Assembly (NCBI RefSeq): GCF_000276665.1
Contig: NW_004955433.1
Location: forward strand, 13,990,642 to 14,054,641
Direction: 5' to 3'
Length of the DNA: 64,000 bases
From: Chinchilla lanigera
Lineage: Eukaryota > Chordata > Mammalia > Rodentia > Chinchillidae
In this document: positions 47,345-59,127 of the stretch, in pieces
Layout: each line of letters starts with the position of its first letter
Position numbering within the stretch: the first letter of the stretch is position 1
The notes under the pieces: generated by a model
Database searches by the model: none
What the model was told of the DNA's origin: nothing
Seen by the model: the letters and a program-made list of their open reading frames with translations, nothing else
Made by a program: the position numbers and the translations under genes

Positions 47345-47630
47345 TTTCACTGCATTACCTCCTTCAGATCTGTGTAAATGTCACCTTCTGGCACGTTTTC
47401 AGACCACTCTGTGTAAATTAAGACCCCATTCTTAGTACTGCTTCCCTCACTCTGCTTTATGTTTCAAATAGTACTTAGTGCTGCACGACACATTTACAAA
47501 TTATCTTTGTGTTTGTCAGCAATCTTATCCCATGTATATTCCATGAGACCAGGAATTGTCTGTTCTTATTTGCTAGATGTCTGGCACATAATAAGAGCTC
47601 AATAAATGTTTGTTGTTTGAATGAACTGAC
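47345..47630 (+). mobile_element. L2 LINE 3' end
   Basis: TCCTTCAGATCTGTGTAAATGTC-like text, TTCCATGAGACCAGGAATTG, and the terminus TGTCTGGCACATAATAAGAG, CTCAATAAATGTTTGTTG, the canonical L2 ending. Confidence 0.85.
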
Positions 47631-48742
47631 TTTATGTAACCTAATGCTGGTTAGTAAACCTTTGTAATGCAAGGGAAATGAAGAGTGACCTTAATGCTTG
47701 AAAGAAGGGCTCAGAAGGTGGCAGAACCCTTTTGAGAGATACCTACTCTGTTGGAAGACACCATTGTTGTCCTGGCCTGGTCTGTCGGTGGGGGCCAGGA
47801 GCTCTAGGTAATTAGATTCCTGCTGACTACAGGGCATGTTTTAGGTTGGAATGTTAGGTGAGTTTAATCTGCACAATAACCCGGGGAGGTGAGTTTCATT
47901 ATCTCCATTTTACAGAATAAGTAAATCAGTAAATATGTGAGGCCCAGAAACTCAACTGTATCTAATTCCAAAGGGCCTACAGCTGTGGCTAGCAGACACA
48001 GGTGCCCAGTGGGTGTCCGTGAGTAGAGAAAACCCAACTCTTCACACTTCTAGAGTTGCTCAAGCTCCCCGCAAAGGAGCATAGTGAAAGGGGGCAGCGT
48101 GTGTGCCAGGGAGGCTGAAAGGCATTGCGTACAGAGGCCCACTTGAAGCCTAGAGTTTTTGGTCTTTTGTTTTAAAGCTTCGCATAACTTCTTGCATTCT
48201 TCTTCATATAATAACACAAATTCCTGCTGTTTTTATATAGAAATGATACTTTTGATTAGCCACTTATATAGCACATAGCCTTTTAAAAACAAACAAACAA
48301 CTTCTATTGAAGCTGCTCGCCTGCCTCTTCCTCCTGGGTGGCGTGCTCCTGGTATGAGTTTTGTGTGCCCAGAACTCATTCAGGCCAGTGTGCGAAGGCC
48401 AGGCAGGCTGGTGCGCAGCCTGGTCTCCTCCGTACCCCACAGTGGGAACTCCTGCTGTTTGCCCCCTGTGCAAACATGGCTTGTCTCGAGGAAGCAGGAT
48501 ATTCACATCCAGCCTGGACCATCTGTTGCTTCAGACCTGGATGATGGCTGCACTCAGATGAATGGGGCTTTAGCAAACAGTGCCTTGCCTGGTCCCCTGA
48601 TAAGGGGCTACCTCTCAAACAGGTTTTATAGCTCTGCCCTTCATCCTCTGTCAAACGTGGGTGGAGAGAGAGAGTCATAGAGAGTATGAAATGTCCTGAA
48701 GCTGCTGGAATAACATTGGTGGTTTGTTTAACTAGAGGTTCA
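47631..48742. other. Intronic sequence, little recognised
   Basis: A weak MIR-like word lies near 47870-47960 (TTATCTCCATTTTACAGAAT). No gene supported. Confidence 0.4.
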
Positions 48743-48842
48743 GGGTGGCATGTGAACGGACCACTGAGACTCAGCCCATAAGACTTTGATAGTCCACTGG
48801 GTGGCATGTGGATGGACCACTGAGACTCAGCCCATAAGACCT
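48743..48842 (+). repeat. 56-bp tandem duplication (about 1.8 copies)
   Basis: GGGTGGCATGTGAACGGACC at 48743 recurs at 48799 as GGGTGGCATGTGGATGGACC. Both continue into CACTGAGACTCAGCCCATAA. Offset is exactly 56 bp, with two substitutions near the front. Confidence 0.9.
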
Positions 48843-49012
48843 CAGATAGCTGAGGGCTTCCTTCCAGGTTAATGCATCAGTCATCATCTTCAAATGTGGG
48901 ATCAAGGTCTTCTGGGCTTTTACTGACTCCTAGATAAGGTTTCTTCATGCTTTGCATCTTTGTCTCTTCCTGAAATACCTGCCCATGTATCCAGAGTCAT
49001 ACGGTGGTTTTA

Positions 49013-49113
49013 TTTTATTTTTATTTATTTATTTACTTTTTGTACTGGAAATTGAACTCAGGACCTTGTGCTTGCCAGGCAGGTGCTGTGCCACTGAGCT
49101 ACATCCCTGACCC
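49013..49113 (-). mobile_element. ID-like SINE, antisense
   Basis: Reverse-complement ID: GTACTGGAAATTGAACTCAG, CTTGCCAGGCAGGTGCTGTG and CTGAGCTACATCCCTGACCC. Near-perfect duplication CATACGGTGGTTTTA (48998-49012) versus CATGCAGTGGTTTTA (49114-49128), with two differences. Confidence 0.85.
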
Positions 49114-49579
49114 CATGCAGTGGTTTTAAAGTAGAAGAACTCAGGTAGATTGTCGTGTCCTTGCATTTCCCAGATGGCTCACTGAGGCCCACAGACAGAG
49201 ACAGAAGACCTACCCCGTCTGATCTCTCAGTCTGCAACCTCACAGTCTGGGGCTGTGTGGTTGGTGCCCTGGATGTCTGTCTGTCTGTCTGGTGGGAAAC
49301 AGCTGAGACTTTGCTTAGCTTTTCTCATCTCTTTAATCTCCATTCCGTAGATACATCAGCAAGCCAGGACTTAAAGACAGGAAGAAGTGAGGAGAATTAA
49401 GATATATAAATCTGAAAACAGGATGGCACTGTTGCCTTGGCAGATTGGCCTACTCTGTGAAAGCCTTGATTGGCTTTCTGCTTGGCCTGTAGCTCACCTC
49501 GCAACCCTCTGAAATCTAGAGTGAGATGTTTTGAGAGTCCCGAGGAGAAATACTCCAGATAGACCCTTTCTTGCACAGG

Positions 49580-49825
49580 GAAAGGACTCCCTTTATTCAG
49601 AGCTATGCCCAGATGTCACCTTTTATGTGACACCCTGTCTAAAGAGCAGTCTTCATCTTGTTCTGTCCCCACCGTGTGCTTAATTCTTCTTCATTTATCT
49701 CCACCCCTCATGTGTCCCTTTTCTGTTTTTTCTTTCTAGAAGATGTGCTTCCTGAGAGCCAGGTCTGTATCAGTTTTGTTCAGTGCTAGATCCCTGCCAC
49801 CCAGAAAAGTACTTGGCATGTTCCG
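49580..49825 (+). mobile_element. L2 LINE 3' end
   Basis: GTGACACCCTGTCTAAAGAG, TTTCTAGAAGATGTGCTTCC, GAGAGCCAGGTCTGTATCAG and GTACTTGGCATG: diverged L2 ending. Confidence 0.65.
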
Positions 49826-50403
49826 TGTGAGCGGGAATTGGAAATACAGTGCAGTGTAGGAGAATGATTGGGAGGGACTAGGAACAGTAGGAGGGAGTGT
49901 CTCTAGGAAGAGAGTGAACATCCCTTTCTGAGCCCCTTGGCTAAATCTGAGTGCAGACTGTGTTTGAATGAAGCTGCTTCAAAGGGGTCATCTGTGATTC
50001 TTTCAAAAACTGCCACAATTGGTACTAGGCATTAACACCTAAAGTCAAGGGTTTCTGATTCCCTAGTCATCCAACCTGCATTTCCCAAAGGGGCCTCTCT
50101 TTGAGACTCAGTGTCCTCTCTACCCTGCAGAACAAAGCCTTTGGGAAGTTGAAGCCTGGTCCCAAGAGAAGGTGTATCCCAGTTACGGTGTCATCCCCAT
50201 GGCTGCCCGCTAGCACTTTTCCCATTTGGTTGGAAGATTAGAGAGAATAAGAGAAAGCTGGAGAGGTCTCAAACCATCCAGTTTATTTTTGTCTGTTGAA
50301 GATGATGAACTAGTGGGGACTGGTATCTAAAGAAGAAAAAGGATCTGCCAAAGGACACACAACAAGGCACTGACAGATTCCTGCTTTAAAAAAACCTTTC
50401 TTT

Positions 50404-50566
50404 CTTCTGTTCTTTTTTTTTTTTTTTTTTGAGACAAGGTCTCACTATGCAGTTCACGATGGCCTTAGCTCACTTTGTAACCCAGGCTGTTCTCAAACTC
50501 AGAACGATCCTCCTGCCTCAGCCTCCTGAGTGCCAGGATTATAGTGTGCGCCACCACGCCCGGTTT
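50404..50566 (-). mobile_element. B1 SINE, antisense, perfect TSD
   Basis: T-tract then GAGACAAGGTCTCACTATGC, the internal duplication (GTTCACGATGGCCTTAGCTC and CCCAGGCTGTTCTC), CCTGCCTCAGCCTCCTGAGT and CACCACGCCCGG. Target duplication AAACCTTTCTTT exact at 50392-50403 and 50567-50578. Confidence 0.95.
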
Positions 50567-51617
50567 AAACCTTTCTTTTTTATCATTTATCTTTTGATGT
50601 TCCCTCCTTCCTATTGCCTCCTCTGCCCCACCCTACACCCTCTAATATCTCCCAGAGCTTGGCAGCAGCCTCCTAATGCTTGAACTACATGATTGACCAG
50701 TAAGGCCTTGTTCTGAAGCAGTAGCTGAGAAGTTCATGCATCTTCAGAAATGTGCACAGTAAGACAGATGGTGTTTCTGGCTAGACAATGGCTCTCAGGA
50801 GCCAGGCATTCCCCAGGTTCATATTCCTTGGAAGTCTGGTTCTGCAAGCTTTTAACATGTGTTCTACACCTGCCCTAAAAGACTTGTACGGTCAAGTGAG
50901 TATAGAAAATGCTGGCTGCTCTGTAAGCTCTTTGAGAGACACAATGGACGTTAGTGTATTAAGGGCTCTGAGAAGTTCTACAGTTAAGAGAAGTTTTGTG
51001 TTGAGATTTTGTCATGAAAAAATCTTCTTGTATGATCCAGAGTTTCTTCTACTGGTTTTATCTCAGAACTCTTTTTGCACAAAAAGCTGTTGGCCTGTCA
51101 CAGAATTAGCCTTCCTCCAACCACAGACCAGCTGGACCACTCATACAGAGGACCTGACATTTACTTTTCGTTATATGCAGTCCTGGTGTTTCCTTAATAG
51201 TAAACTATATTGAGGGGGGGAAAACGACATCCAGGCTTCCTCAAAAGGGTGGAGGTAAAGTGCCCTCCAATTAGCTTTTTGTGTCTTATAAGGAGAACAA
51301 AGGAAAGACAGCTTTGCAAAGGCATTTACCTCTCTTTCTTTATATCCTGTGATTCTGTTTTTATTGTCCTGAGAAAGCCCATAGGCTATTTCCCTTCCAT
51401 GAGTACAGTAAAATGGGGCTTTTAAACAAATGGTTTTCTAGACAGGACAAAAAGAATTCACCATTAGGAATTGCATCAGTGACACCCACAGAGCTGGTGG
51501 GTGGGGGAGCTGAGTATCCTTATGCTAAGTGGATTTGAATCCTGCCATCACCAGAGAACGTGACTTGGTTGTGTCTCTTTTCTAACCTGTAAAATGGAAT
51601 ACCTGCAGATCTTCCGA
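50567..51617. other. Intronic sequence, nothing recognised
   Basis: The 141-codon frame at 50788-51213 has no recognisable domain. No repeat identified. Confidence 0.4.
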
Positions 51618-51662
51618 AACACAGATCTGCTCAGCAATCTGAGCATTGCTGAGATCTGTGTT
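51618..51662. repeat. 18-bp inverted repeat with 3-nt bulge
   Basis: AACACAGATCTGCTCAGCAAT (21 bases with GCT extra) pairs with ATTGCTGAGATCTGTGTT across a 6-base loop (CTGAGC). All 18 remaining pairs are Watson-Crick. Too short a foldback for an ordinary microRNA precursor. Confidence 0.9.
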
Positions 51663-54600
51663 CAGCATTTAGAATTACTTTCTTTTTTTTTTAATTATTT
51701 TAAAAATAAAAGGAGGAAAACATTAACAGACAGACAACCTTTTACAAAATAGCAAAAGAATAGTACAGACAATACAGAGTTACAAACAAAGTGGTAGGAA
51801 ATTAACAATACTTGTTGTATTACATATTGATATCTTCAAAGTGGTTTCTCATGAAAACATGCAATATTGATCAATCAAGGACTCATTGACAGTTTCTTTC
51901 AGCAAAGAAATAGAAGATAGTAGAACAACTATATTAGCTATCCTGTATATACATACATACAAAATTTCTCCTTCTTTCCCTTTTCTTTTCCCACATCACA
52001 GTTGCTCTCAGTGCAAAGACAATTCCTGTAAGCACTTGTTAGCATTTCAGTGAGAACTTTGTGCAGACCCCACCTTTGTTCTTTTTATTCCTGTGCCCCA
52101 GAGTCTCGAGCATTTAGATGTTTGCTAAAGGTTGGTTAAATGAATGAGAAAATACATGGATGGTCTTCTCTGTATGGATAGCTATGCACATATCTGAGAA
52201 TCAGATCCCGGCAGAGGAGGTACTGGGTTAAAGGGGAGCTGCTCCTCCACAGGGCAAGGCATTTGCTTCCTCTGCATGCTTATCTCTGTATAAATGAGAA
52301 GCCAGCACCCAAGAGGATATAAGTTACAATGTGGAATTCAGAAGCAGGGCGTGAGGTGATTTCCTAGAAGGTGACGGTGTTGTCTCAATGTTTCAGGAGA
52401 ACCTCAGGCCTCGAGGTTCCAAACCATGTGGATTTCTATTCCTGGTTACTATACATGAGTCTGTGCCTGCCCCAGCCAGAGAGTGCCAGTGTGAGGACTG
52501 TGCACCTTTGGATTATCCCAGGGAAGAAGCTGCTTGCAGGGCAGCTTTGGAAGGGATGGGAAATACCCAGAGCTGTCTAAGGGGGACCAGCAGCCCGTTG
52601 GCCTCTTTGACTTTCCAGTTCCCCAGAGGCCCTGCATTCCTTGTTGTGTGGGTTGGCGCCACAGAATGACATGTGAACCCTTGGCCTGCTAATGTAGATT
52701 TTACCCTCTCTTGAGGAAACATAACCAAGGCAGTGGACCAAAATAAGCAGCACAGATGCTGTGCTGACTGGCTCTGCCAGGAAGCATGATAGTAATTTGC
52801 CCTAGGCCTCTCTTTGCCTTCAGTAACCTAAGTTCTGCTTGGTGTTACTAAGTGCGGCAGTCCATTCTGCTCCACTCTATGGCAGTGTATTTACCCAAAC
52901 ATTTATACAGCTTGTTTATATTCCTAAAGGAGCCAGAGTTTACGAAGAGTTTGGTACTTTTAAGGACCATAAAGTGGTCCTAGATTCCCAGTCCTCCTGA
53001 TGAAGATGGAGGTGAGAGTTGAATCACTCACATTTTTGGCTGGATGACAGTAGTAGTCAGTCTAGAGAGTGACAAAGCCCTGAACAATATCTGGTGCAAC
53101 CAGCCAAGTCAGGCCTCCCCATCCCCAGCTGGATCCAGAAGGTTCTTAGGTTGGGGACACTCATAGTTTAGGGTTGGGCCATCAGCCCAATCTCTGTCTC
53201 TGGAGAGGGGGCAGATAAGAATGCTGCAGGCCTTCAGCTTGCCACTGTCTTTCAGGAAGTACAGCTGGAAAGAGCGGGGAGCTATGGTCCAGCCAGGCTG
53301 CAGTTCCTTGGGCTATTCCCTTAAATTCTGCTAGCTGGTGTGAGGGATCATGTTGAAAGCTGGATAAGCCCATGGACTATTTCATGACCCATCTTCTTGA
53401 TTTTGCAGTATGCATTTTCCCCAGTCCCTGGGTGACATGCTTCTCGTGTCATACCCAGGGTGTCTTTGAAGGTGTGAGAGTTCTTGAGTTAGTGTGGTTC
53501 AGCAAAGAGCCAGCACCTTCCCCTTCACTCTTAGCCCTCCTGTTCCAGTTACCACACTGGGCATTTTTAACTCAAAGATCCTCTAAGAGAATACATTTTA
53601 GTCCCAGTTCATCTCTTTCCCCCCAGTCATCCATGTGGGTCAGAGAACCCGTTACACTTGGGGATGGACAGTGTGTGGTTTTGCAGCTGTACTCTACCAG
53701 GCCCGCTGATGTTCAGCCACCAGCTTCCCAGAAAATGTTGTGTCTCTGTCACCCCACAGTTCCTCAGAACATTTAAATATGATGCCAGAGCACATGAGTT
53801 CTTCAACAGTCACTTATCCTTTACCAGGCAAAGGTGCTTAGCCACATCTCACAACTCTCAGAGTACAGCTTGGAGGAAGGAAGAGGTACAAATTTCATGT
53901 TTCCTTGAGGACATGATTGAGACAAGTTATTTCTTCTAGCACTGTGCTCCCTCAGCAGATTCTAGGACTTCGCTCTGGTTGTAGGTGGCTCAGACTGCTG
54001 AGATCATGTGGAAACTTGATATAGATTTAGACTCTTAGAAAAGATCGGCACTTAGAGAAATCATATAACCTTGTCCACTCATAGACAGGGAAACTGATGC
54101 CCACAGAGACTAAATGGGCATGAGTAGGACTACAAGAACTGAAGGCCAGCTGGACATGGGCAGAGCAGGTGAATGGCAGCCACAAGTATAGTCTCTGCCC
54201 TAGCACCATGTCCCCCAGCTCCTGGAGCCTGCTTGAGCTGCTGTTCTCAGTACCCTCTTAGAGCACACACCCATCTAAACTGCTCTCTGAGTGAAGACCT
54301 TGCATTTTCCTTGAGATTCTGATGGAAGTGTGGAGTGTGCCCTGTACTCCTCAGGCCTCTGGGGACAGTCTGCTCTTCTGTGCTAGCTGGAGCCATTGCC
54401 TTCTTTTCTTACTCTGCCAGTGTTACCCGGCAGTATCCTGGGACCAAGGAGTAACTAGGCCTCTAGCTAGCCCCTTGTCTATTGGCTTAAGATGAATGTG
54501 CAATAATTGTGGCCAGAGATATTTATTCACTTGACCTATGTGAATCTTGTGACTTTGTAAAAAGGAAAGGAAAAAAGAGTGGAGAAAATTTGTATAGTAT

Positions 54601-55040
54601 GGGTATTTTATGTACATAACTTGGCTGTTCATCATTTAAATCATCACAGTGGGGATCAAGGCTCTTCTCTTTTCACATGAGATAGTGACTTTGAGTTATA
54701 GCCCATTTTCATGTAGGGAAGCTGGGTCTCAGTCCTAAAGTAAAGTCTTTACCAGCCCAGGTCTCCACTGGAGTTCAGGCAGTCATTCTTGATTTTGTTC
54801 TTAAGAGGAAGCAACATTCTACCATTATTGCTTCCCAGATCTTTCCTGAAGCTGGCGGAATGGTTGACCTTTGCTGGAAAATTCCACATTGGTCTACTTT
54901 GGAAAGAACTGAATGAGATGGGCTATTATGGCAATAGTTTAAATTGCAGAATGGGGCCTCAGCATAACTTTCAAGGTAGGATGTGTTGGAGAAAAGGCAG
55001 CTTGGGTTAAATTCTGCCTTTTTCATTCCCCACACTTCCT
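51663..55040. other. Intronic sequence, little recognised
   Basis: The start, about 51680-52000, is A-rich with text such as AACATTAACAGACAGACAAC, possibly an unrecognised retroelement. A probable L2 end lies near 52080-52150. The remainder is unremarkable unique-looking intron. Confidence 0.4.
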
Positions 55041-55044
55041 TCCC

Positions 55045-55087
55045 TTTCTCTCTCTCTCTCTCTCTCTCTCCCTCTCTCTCTCTCTCA

Positions 55088-55131
<44 letters not shown>
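55045..55131. repeat. (TC)n(AC)n compound microsatellite
   Basis: About 20 TC units with two interruptions, then about 22 AC units. Prone to length variation and to non-B structure. Confidence 0.95.
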
Positions 55132-55133
<2 letters not shown>

Positions 55134-56034
55134 GAAGGAGGGGATGGATTTAGATTGAATTCATAGGATTAACCATCAAAAATTGGAAGAAAAGAAAGAA
55201 TGTGAAGGTGCCCATCATAGAGCCTTACAAGTTTACAAATATGACTTCCATATAAATCTGGACCACATTGTTCTAGTCTAGCCATCAGTTTATATTGGCC
55301 AAAATCAAAATGCTGAAGCACCAGTCTTTTGTCATCCTAAAAACAACCTTCTTACTCCTAGTTTAGTGCTTTGCTTTACTACATATGTTACTTCATTCCT
55401 GGAATGACCTTTCCAAGCTGGTCCATGACTCACTAGAGCGAATTGGTCTCATGACATTATAATGGCACTAGCAACTTGTTCCTAAATTCAGTGATCCTCT
55501 GTAATCATCAAATACTTTATGGTTTTGAATGACTTTTTTTTTTAATGACTTGATTGTTTCACAAAGTCAGACTCACCAGTAGAAAATGAAGTTTCGCTAC
55601 CATAAATATTTTCAGGTTCTGGATGCATTCTTTGAAAAAAAAAAAAAAAAAAAGGCAGTCAGGAGTGTTTTAACCAGTGGCTTATTGCTGGAGTATGTGA
55701 GGTTGTGGATTTGGACATCTGGCTATTTCTGCCACTCATCTTAGATATACTTGTTCTTCAGTTACCTCATCCATAATGTGGAAGTAGCAACAGAGCTTAA
55801 TTCATAAAACTCTTATCAGGAATATGTGATTTATGTCTATATAAAATACTTATTAATACATTGCTTGGCACATAATAAGATCTGAAAAATATTTGCTGTT
55901 AACATTATCTTACTATGTTTAGATCAGTCTCTCTTATAATTGTAGATGCTATGAACCAATGCAAATTAATATGGTACAAAGAATAGGATGACTCAAAGAA
56001 CTAAAGAGCAGTGACGTTAGCTAGCAGGATTTAT

Positions 56035-56170
56035 GCCACCATTCAACAGATACTTACTAAGCACCTAGTGAGTGCCAGATAGGGAGCTACATATTGGGAT
56101 GAATAAGACAGATGTGGACCTGCCTTTGTGAGCCCTGTCTTCTTGCATGTTATGTAGTTACTTAATGGAC
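56035..56170 (-). mobile_element. L2 LINE 3'-end fragment
   Basis: ATTCAACAGATACTTACTAAG, CACCTAGTGAGTGCCAGATA and GAATAAGACAGATG: reverse L2 terminus. Confidence 0.7.
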
Positions 56171-56336
56171 TATTACCAACATACAGAGTGCTTCAGAGAG
56201 ATGAGGAGTGGTACATTCTGGTGGCCACCCCATTGCTGCAACCAGAAAAACACAGCCATCTTCCTGGAAGTCAGTCTGTTTAAATTTAACTCTAGGGGGA
56301 GAAACACAGCCGTTCATTTCCAAATTGTAATTCTCT

Positions 56337-56360
56337 CCCCACCACCACCACCACCACCAT
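56337..56360. repeat. (CCA)n microsatellite
   Basis: Seven or so CCA units. Confidence 0.9.
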
Positions 56361-57063
56361 GTGCTATTGGGAAGCACAGATGCTTTGGCGTTTTCCCTCT
56401 AACAATAACAGAGATTGTTCACAATTATGAATGGTTTTGGTTGACTTCAGCTCCAACAAAAACCATGAATCATTTTATAACTTCTGAAATTGCAGAGAAA
56501 TAACAAACACTGGCTCCAGAAAAAAAATGGACACATTATGAAGCACAAAGTCTTCTAAATCGACACATGAATCCTTTTCTATTTACTTAGCAGCTGCACA
56601 TTGCAAGGCCAGCTGGCAATGGAAAAAAAAACAAGCTTATATCTAGGTACCTGGGGTACCACTTAAACACTCTCATTTGTGGAATCCATAAGTGGCCTCA
56701 GTGTAACATTCTTTCTCCATCTTTCTTAAAGCTGTGGGCCCAACGCATTATTTCATACACTTTACTGTATTCTAAAGAAAAGAGCATGATAAGAGATGCA
56801 CAGACTGAGGCTTATGTGACAGACAAAGGGTCCCTCTCCTGGATCCCACCACAATTCCCACATGTGTGCATACACCCTTTTTGCCACCACTCTTTGGCAT
56901 ACCTCTTGTATCCTGCTCATATTGAGCACCAAGACAAGGTTTTCAAGAGGTGAGATTAAGAGAGTAGGGCTTCCCTCAACCTGTGACACAGCCTTGAGGT
57001 ACCAGCAAGGCCTGGGATTTGAGCAAGGTAGAGAGATACAGGTTGGCAGCACCTCCTCTACAA

Positions 57064-57540
57064 AGTGTATCAGTCAGTGCTTACTAGAGGAAGAGATTTA
57101 ATGCAAGATATATAAATTTATAAGAATTTACAAGATTGGCGTACAGTGGCTGCCCATAGAGTCAGGTGTGAAAGAGTGCAAAAGGTCAGTCTGCATGCTG
57201 GAGATCCAGAGGATGTAGTTGAAGGCCTGGAGTTCAGTGTAGTGTACTGTGCAAGTCCATATCGGAAGGCTAAAGGATCTGCAATAGAAAGCTGAAGGCT
57301 CTGTGCTGGAGGCTGAAGAGTCTGCACTGGAAGCCAAGAGATGACATCCAAGATGAAGGTGAAGACTGAGTTCTTCCAAAGAAGCAAGTCTTCCTTCTTC
57401 CTTTCTCCTTTATACCATTCAAGTGACAGACTGCCCTAGGGCGGGTCTTTGTCTCCAGTAAATGCCCTCAGCCACACTCAGAACTATGCTGCTCCAATTT
57501 ATTTGAGCATTTGCTACTCAGGTTGACGCAGTCAGTTAAT
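57064..57540. mobile_element. Possible ERVL-like LTR
   Basis: Opens GTATCAGTCAGTGCTTACTAG and closes ACGCAGTCAGTTAATTGTCA, resembling LTRs that start near TGTATCAGTCAGG. The middle holds four diverged GAAGGCT/GCTGAAG units of about 20 bp (57260-57330). Orientation and family not settled. Confidence 0.4.
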
Positions 57541-58011
57541 TGTCACAGTGTGCATCCTTCCCTGATGGCCAAGGACACAATGATGTCCTTGGCTGTAGCA
57601 CACTCTTACTGATAAAGACATAGGCAGCTTCTAACACCTCAAGACTGAGGCCAAATTGAGGCTTAGAGGGCAAGCACTTGTCCACAGTGCCACAGTCTCA
57701 GAGGCTGCCTTTCCTATCCAATGGACATTCTTTTTTTCATGTTAGTAATGCCAGCATACCTACAGAACTTCGCCTGTTCTCTTGAAAACAGCTCAGGGAG
57801 CAGTTGTTGCCACCTCTACCCCAAGCCTGCTTCTACTCCTCGTCTGTTTCCACACTAGGGGTAGGAGACAGACAGCAATAGATTCAGGTTCATAGACACA
57901 GCATCTTCACTACCCCTGCATGTTTTAAGTAATACTTTTGTTACATAATTAATGTTGATTTATAATAGACACCTCACATATACAGATTTTAAAGTGAAAG
58001 AAAATAAATAT

Positions 58012-58352
58012 AACCTGTGTGTTAGTCTGCTTCCAGTTACTGGAAAAAAATACTTAAGACAGTGAACTTAAAAAGAGGCAGGGCTTATTTCTGGCTCTTG
58101 TGTTTAGAGGTTTCAGTCCATGATTTACTGGCCCTATTGCTTTTGAGCCTGTAGCAAGGCAGTGCATCATGACAGGAGCACATGGTACAGGAAACCCCTT
58201 CATGTCATGGCCAGGAATGAAAGGGACTGCAGTTCCAATATCCCTTTCCATGGAGTGATCCAGTGACCAGAAGACATCTAGACCCCACCTCCTAAAGCTT
58301 TCACTCCCTCCCAGTAACACCACAGCGTGGGAACAAAGCCTAACATGGGACA
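58012..58352 (-). mobile_element. MaLR-like LTR, antisense
   Basis: Begins GTGTGTTAGTCTGCTTCCAG, continues AAAATACTTAAGACAGTGAA, TTTATTTCTGGCTC-like text, TTCAGTCCATGATTTACTGG, CCCCACCTCCTAAAGC and CACCACAGCGTGGGAACAAAG: the reverse complement of a MaLR-type LTR. No retroviral genes. Confidence 0.65.
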
Positions 58353-58461
58353 TTCTACATCTGAAATGTAGGAACCTGTATTGCTAGTAGTCAGAAGAAA
58401 CCATAGTTAGCATTTTTGTGTGTATAATATTTGCAAACTCCTTTTAGTGCTTGTGTTTGTG

Positions 58462-58585
58462 GGGTTTATTTATTTATTCATTTATTTATTTATTTATTGT
58501 ATTTTTTTTTTTAAACTGAGAATCAAACTCAGGACCTGATGCTTGCCAGGCAGGCACCTTGCTATATTCCCTATATTCCCAGCCC
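58462..58585 (-). mobile_element. ID-like SINE, antisense
   Basis: (TTTA)n tail, then CTGAGAATCAAACTCAGGAC, GATGCTTGCCAGGCAGGCAC and TATTCCCAGCCC. Target duplication TGTGTTTGTG at 58452-58461 and 58586-58595, exact. Confidence 0.85.
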
Positions 58586-59019
58586 TGTGTTTGTGTTTTT
58601 AACCAAAAACTGGTATCAAACTGAACACACAATTTTGTTGCTGCTCTTTACACTCAGTATCCCCTTAAAGATTTCCCAGTATAATTGTAAGTCACTTTGT
58701 ATACACTGTGGACATCTGTGTGGGCCTTCTGGGATGTCTTTCCTTGTGTTTTTCTCTCTCTGCCTTTGGAAATCAATGGTCAACACATGACCACTGTATC
58801 AAAGACTCACACTTGGGAACTTTTGAAAGTTGTATGCCACCCATATCAGACACTCTGCCTTAGGCTGTCTGATTTGAGTTGTAATTGGGAATCTACTCAG
58901 TCCATCAGCTGATACATGGCTAAGAAAAGGGGCCAGCTCTGTAAAATGCACCACCAGTGTTGGCACCATGGAAACTCTGGGGAATGGCCGTGATGCCACT
59001 CATAACGATTATGTAGGTT

Positions 59020-59114
59020 TGAGAGCTGGGAGTGTAGCTCTGTGGTAAAGTGCTTACCTAGCACATAGAAGGCCCTGGGTTCAACCCCCAGTACAAGAAA
59101 AAAAAGCTGTCAAA
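59020..59114 (+). mobile_element. ID-type SINE, sense
   Basis: GCTGGGAGTGTAGCTCTGTG, GTAAAGTGCTTACCTAGCAC and GGCCCTGGGTTCAACCCCCA. The 13-bp duplication GATTATGTAGGTT is exact at 59007-59019 and 59115-59127. It lacks the CCGGTACCGG segment, so it belongs to a different ID subfamily from the other copies. Confidence 0.9.
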
Positions 59115-59127
59115 GATTATGTAGGTT

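Noticed and set aside
51618..51662. Possible microRNA precursor
   Set aside because: Paired region is only 18 bp and the loop 6 nt, too short for a normal pre-miRNA, with no extended lower stem.
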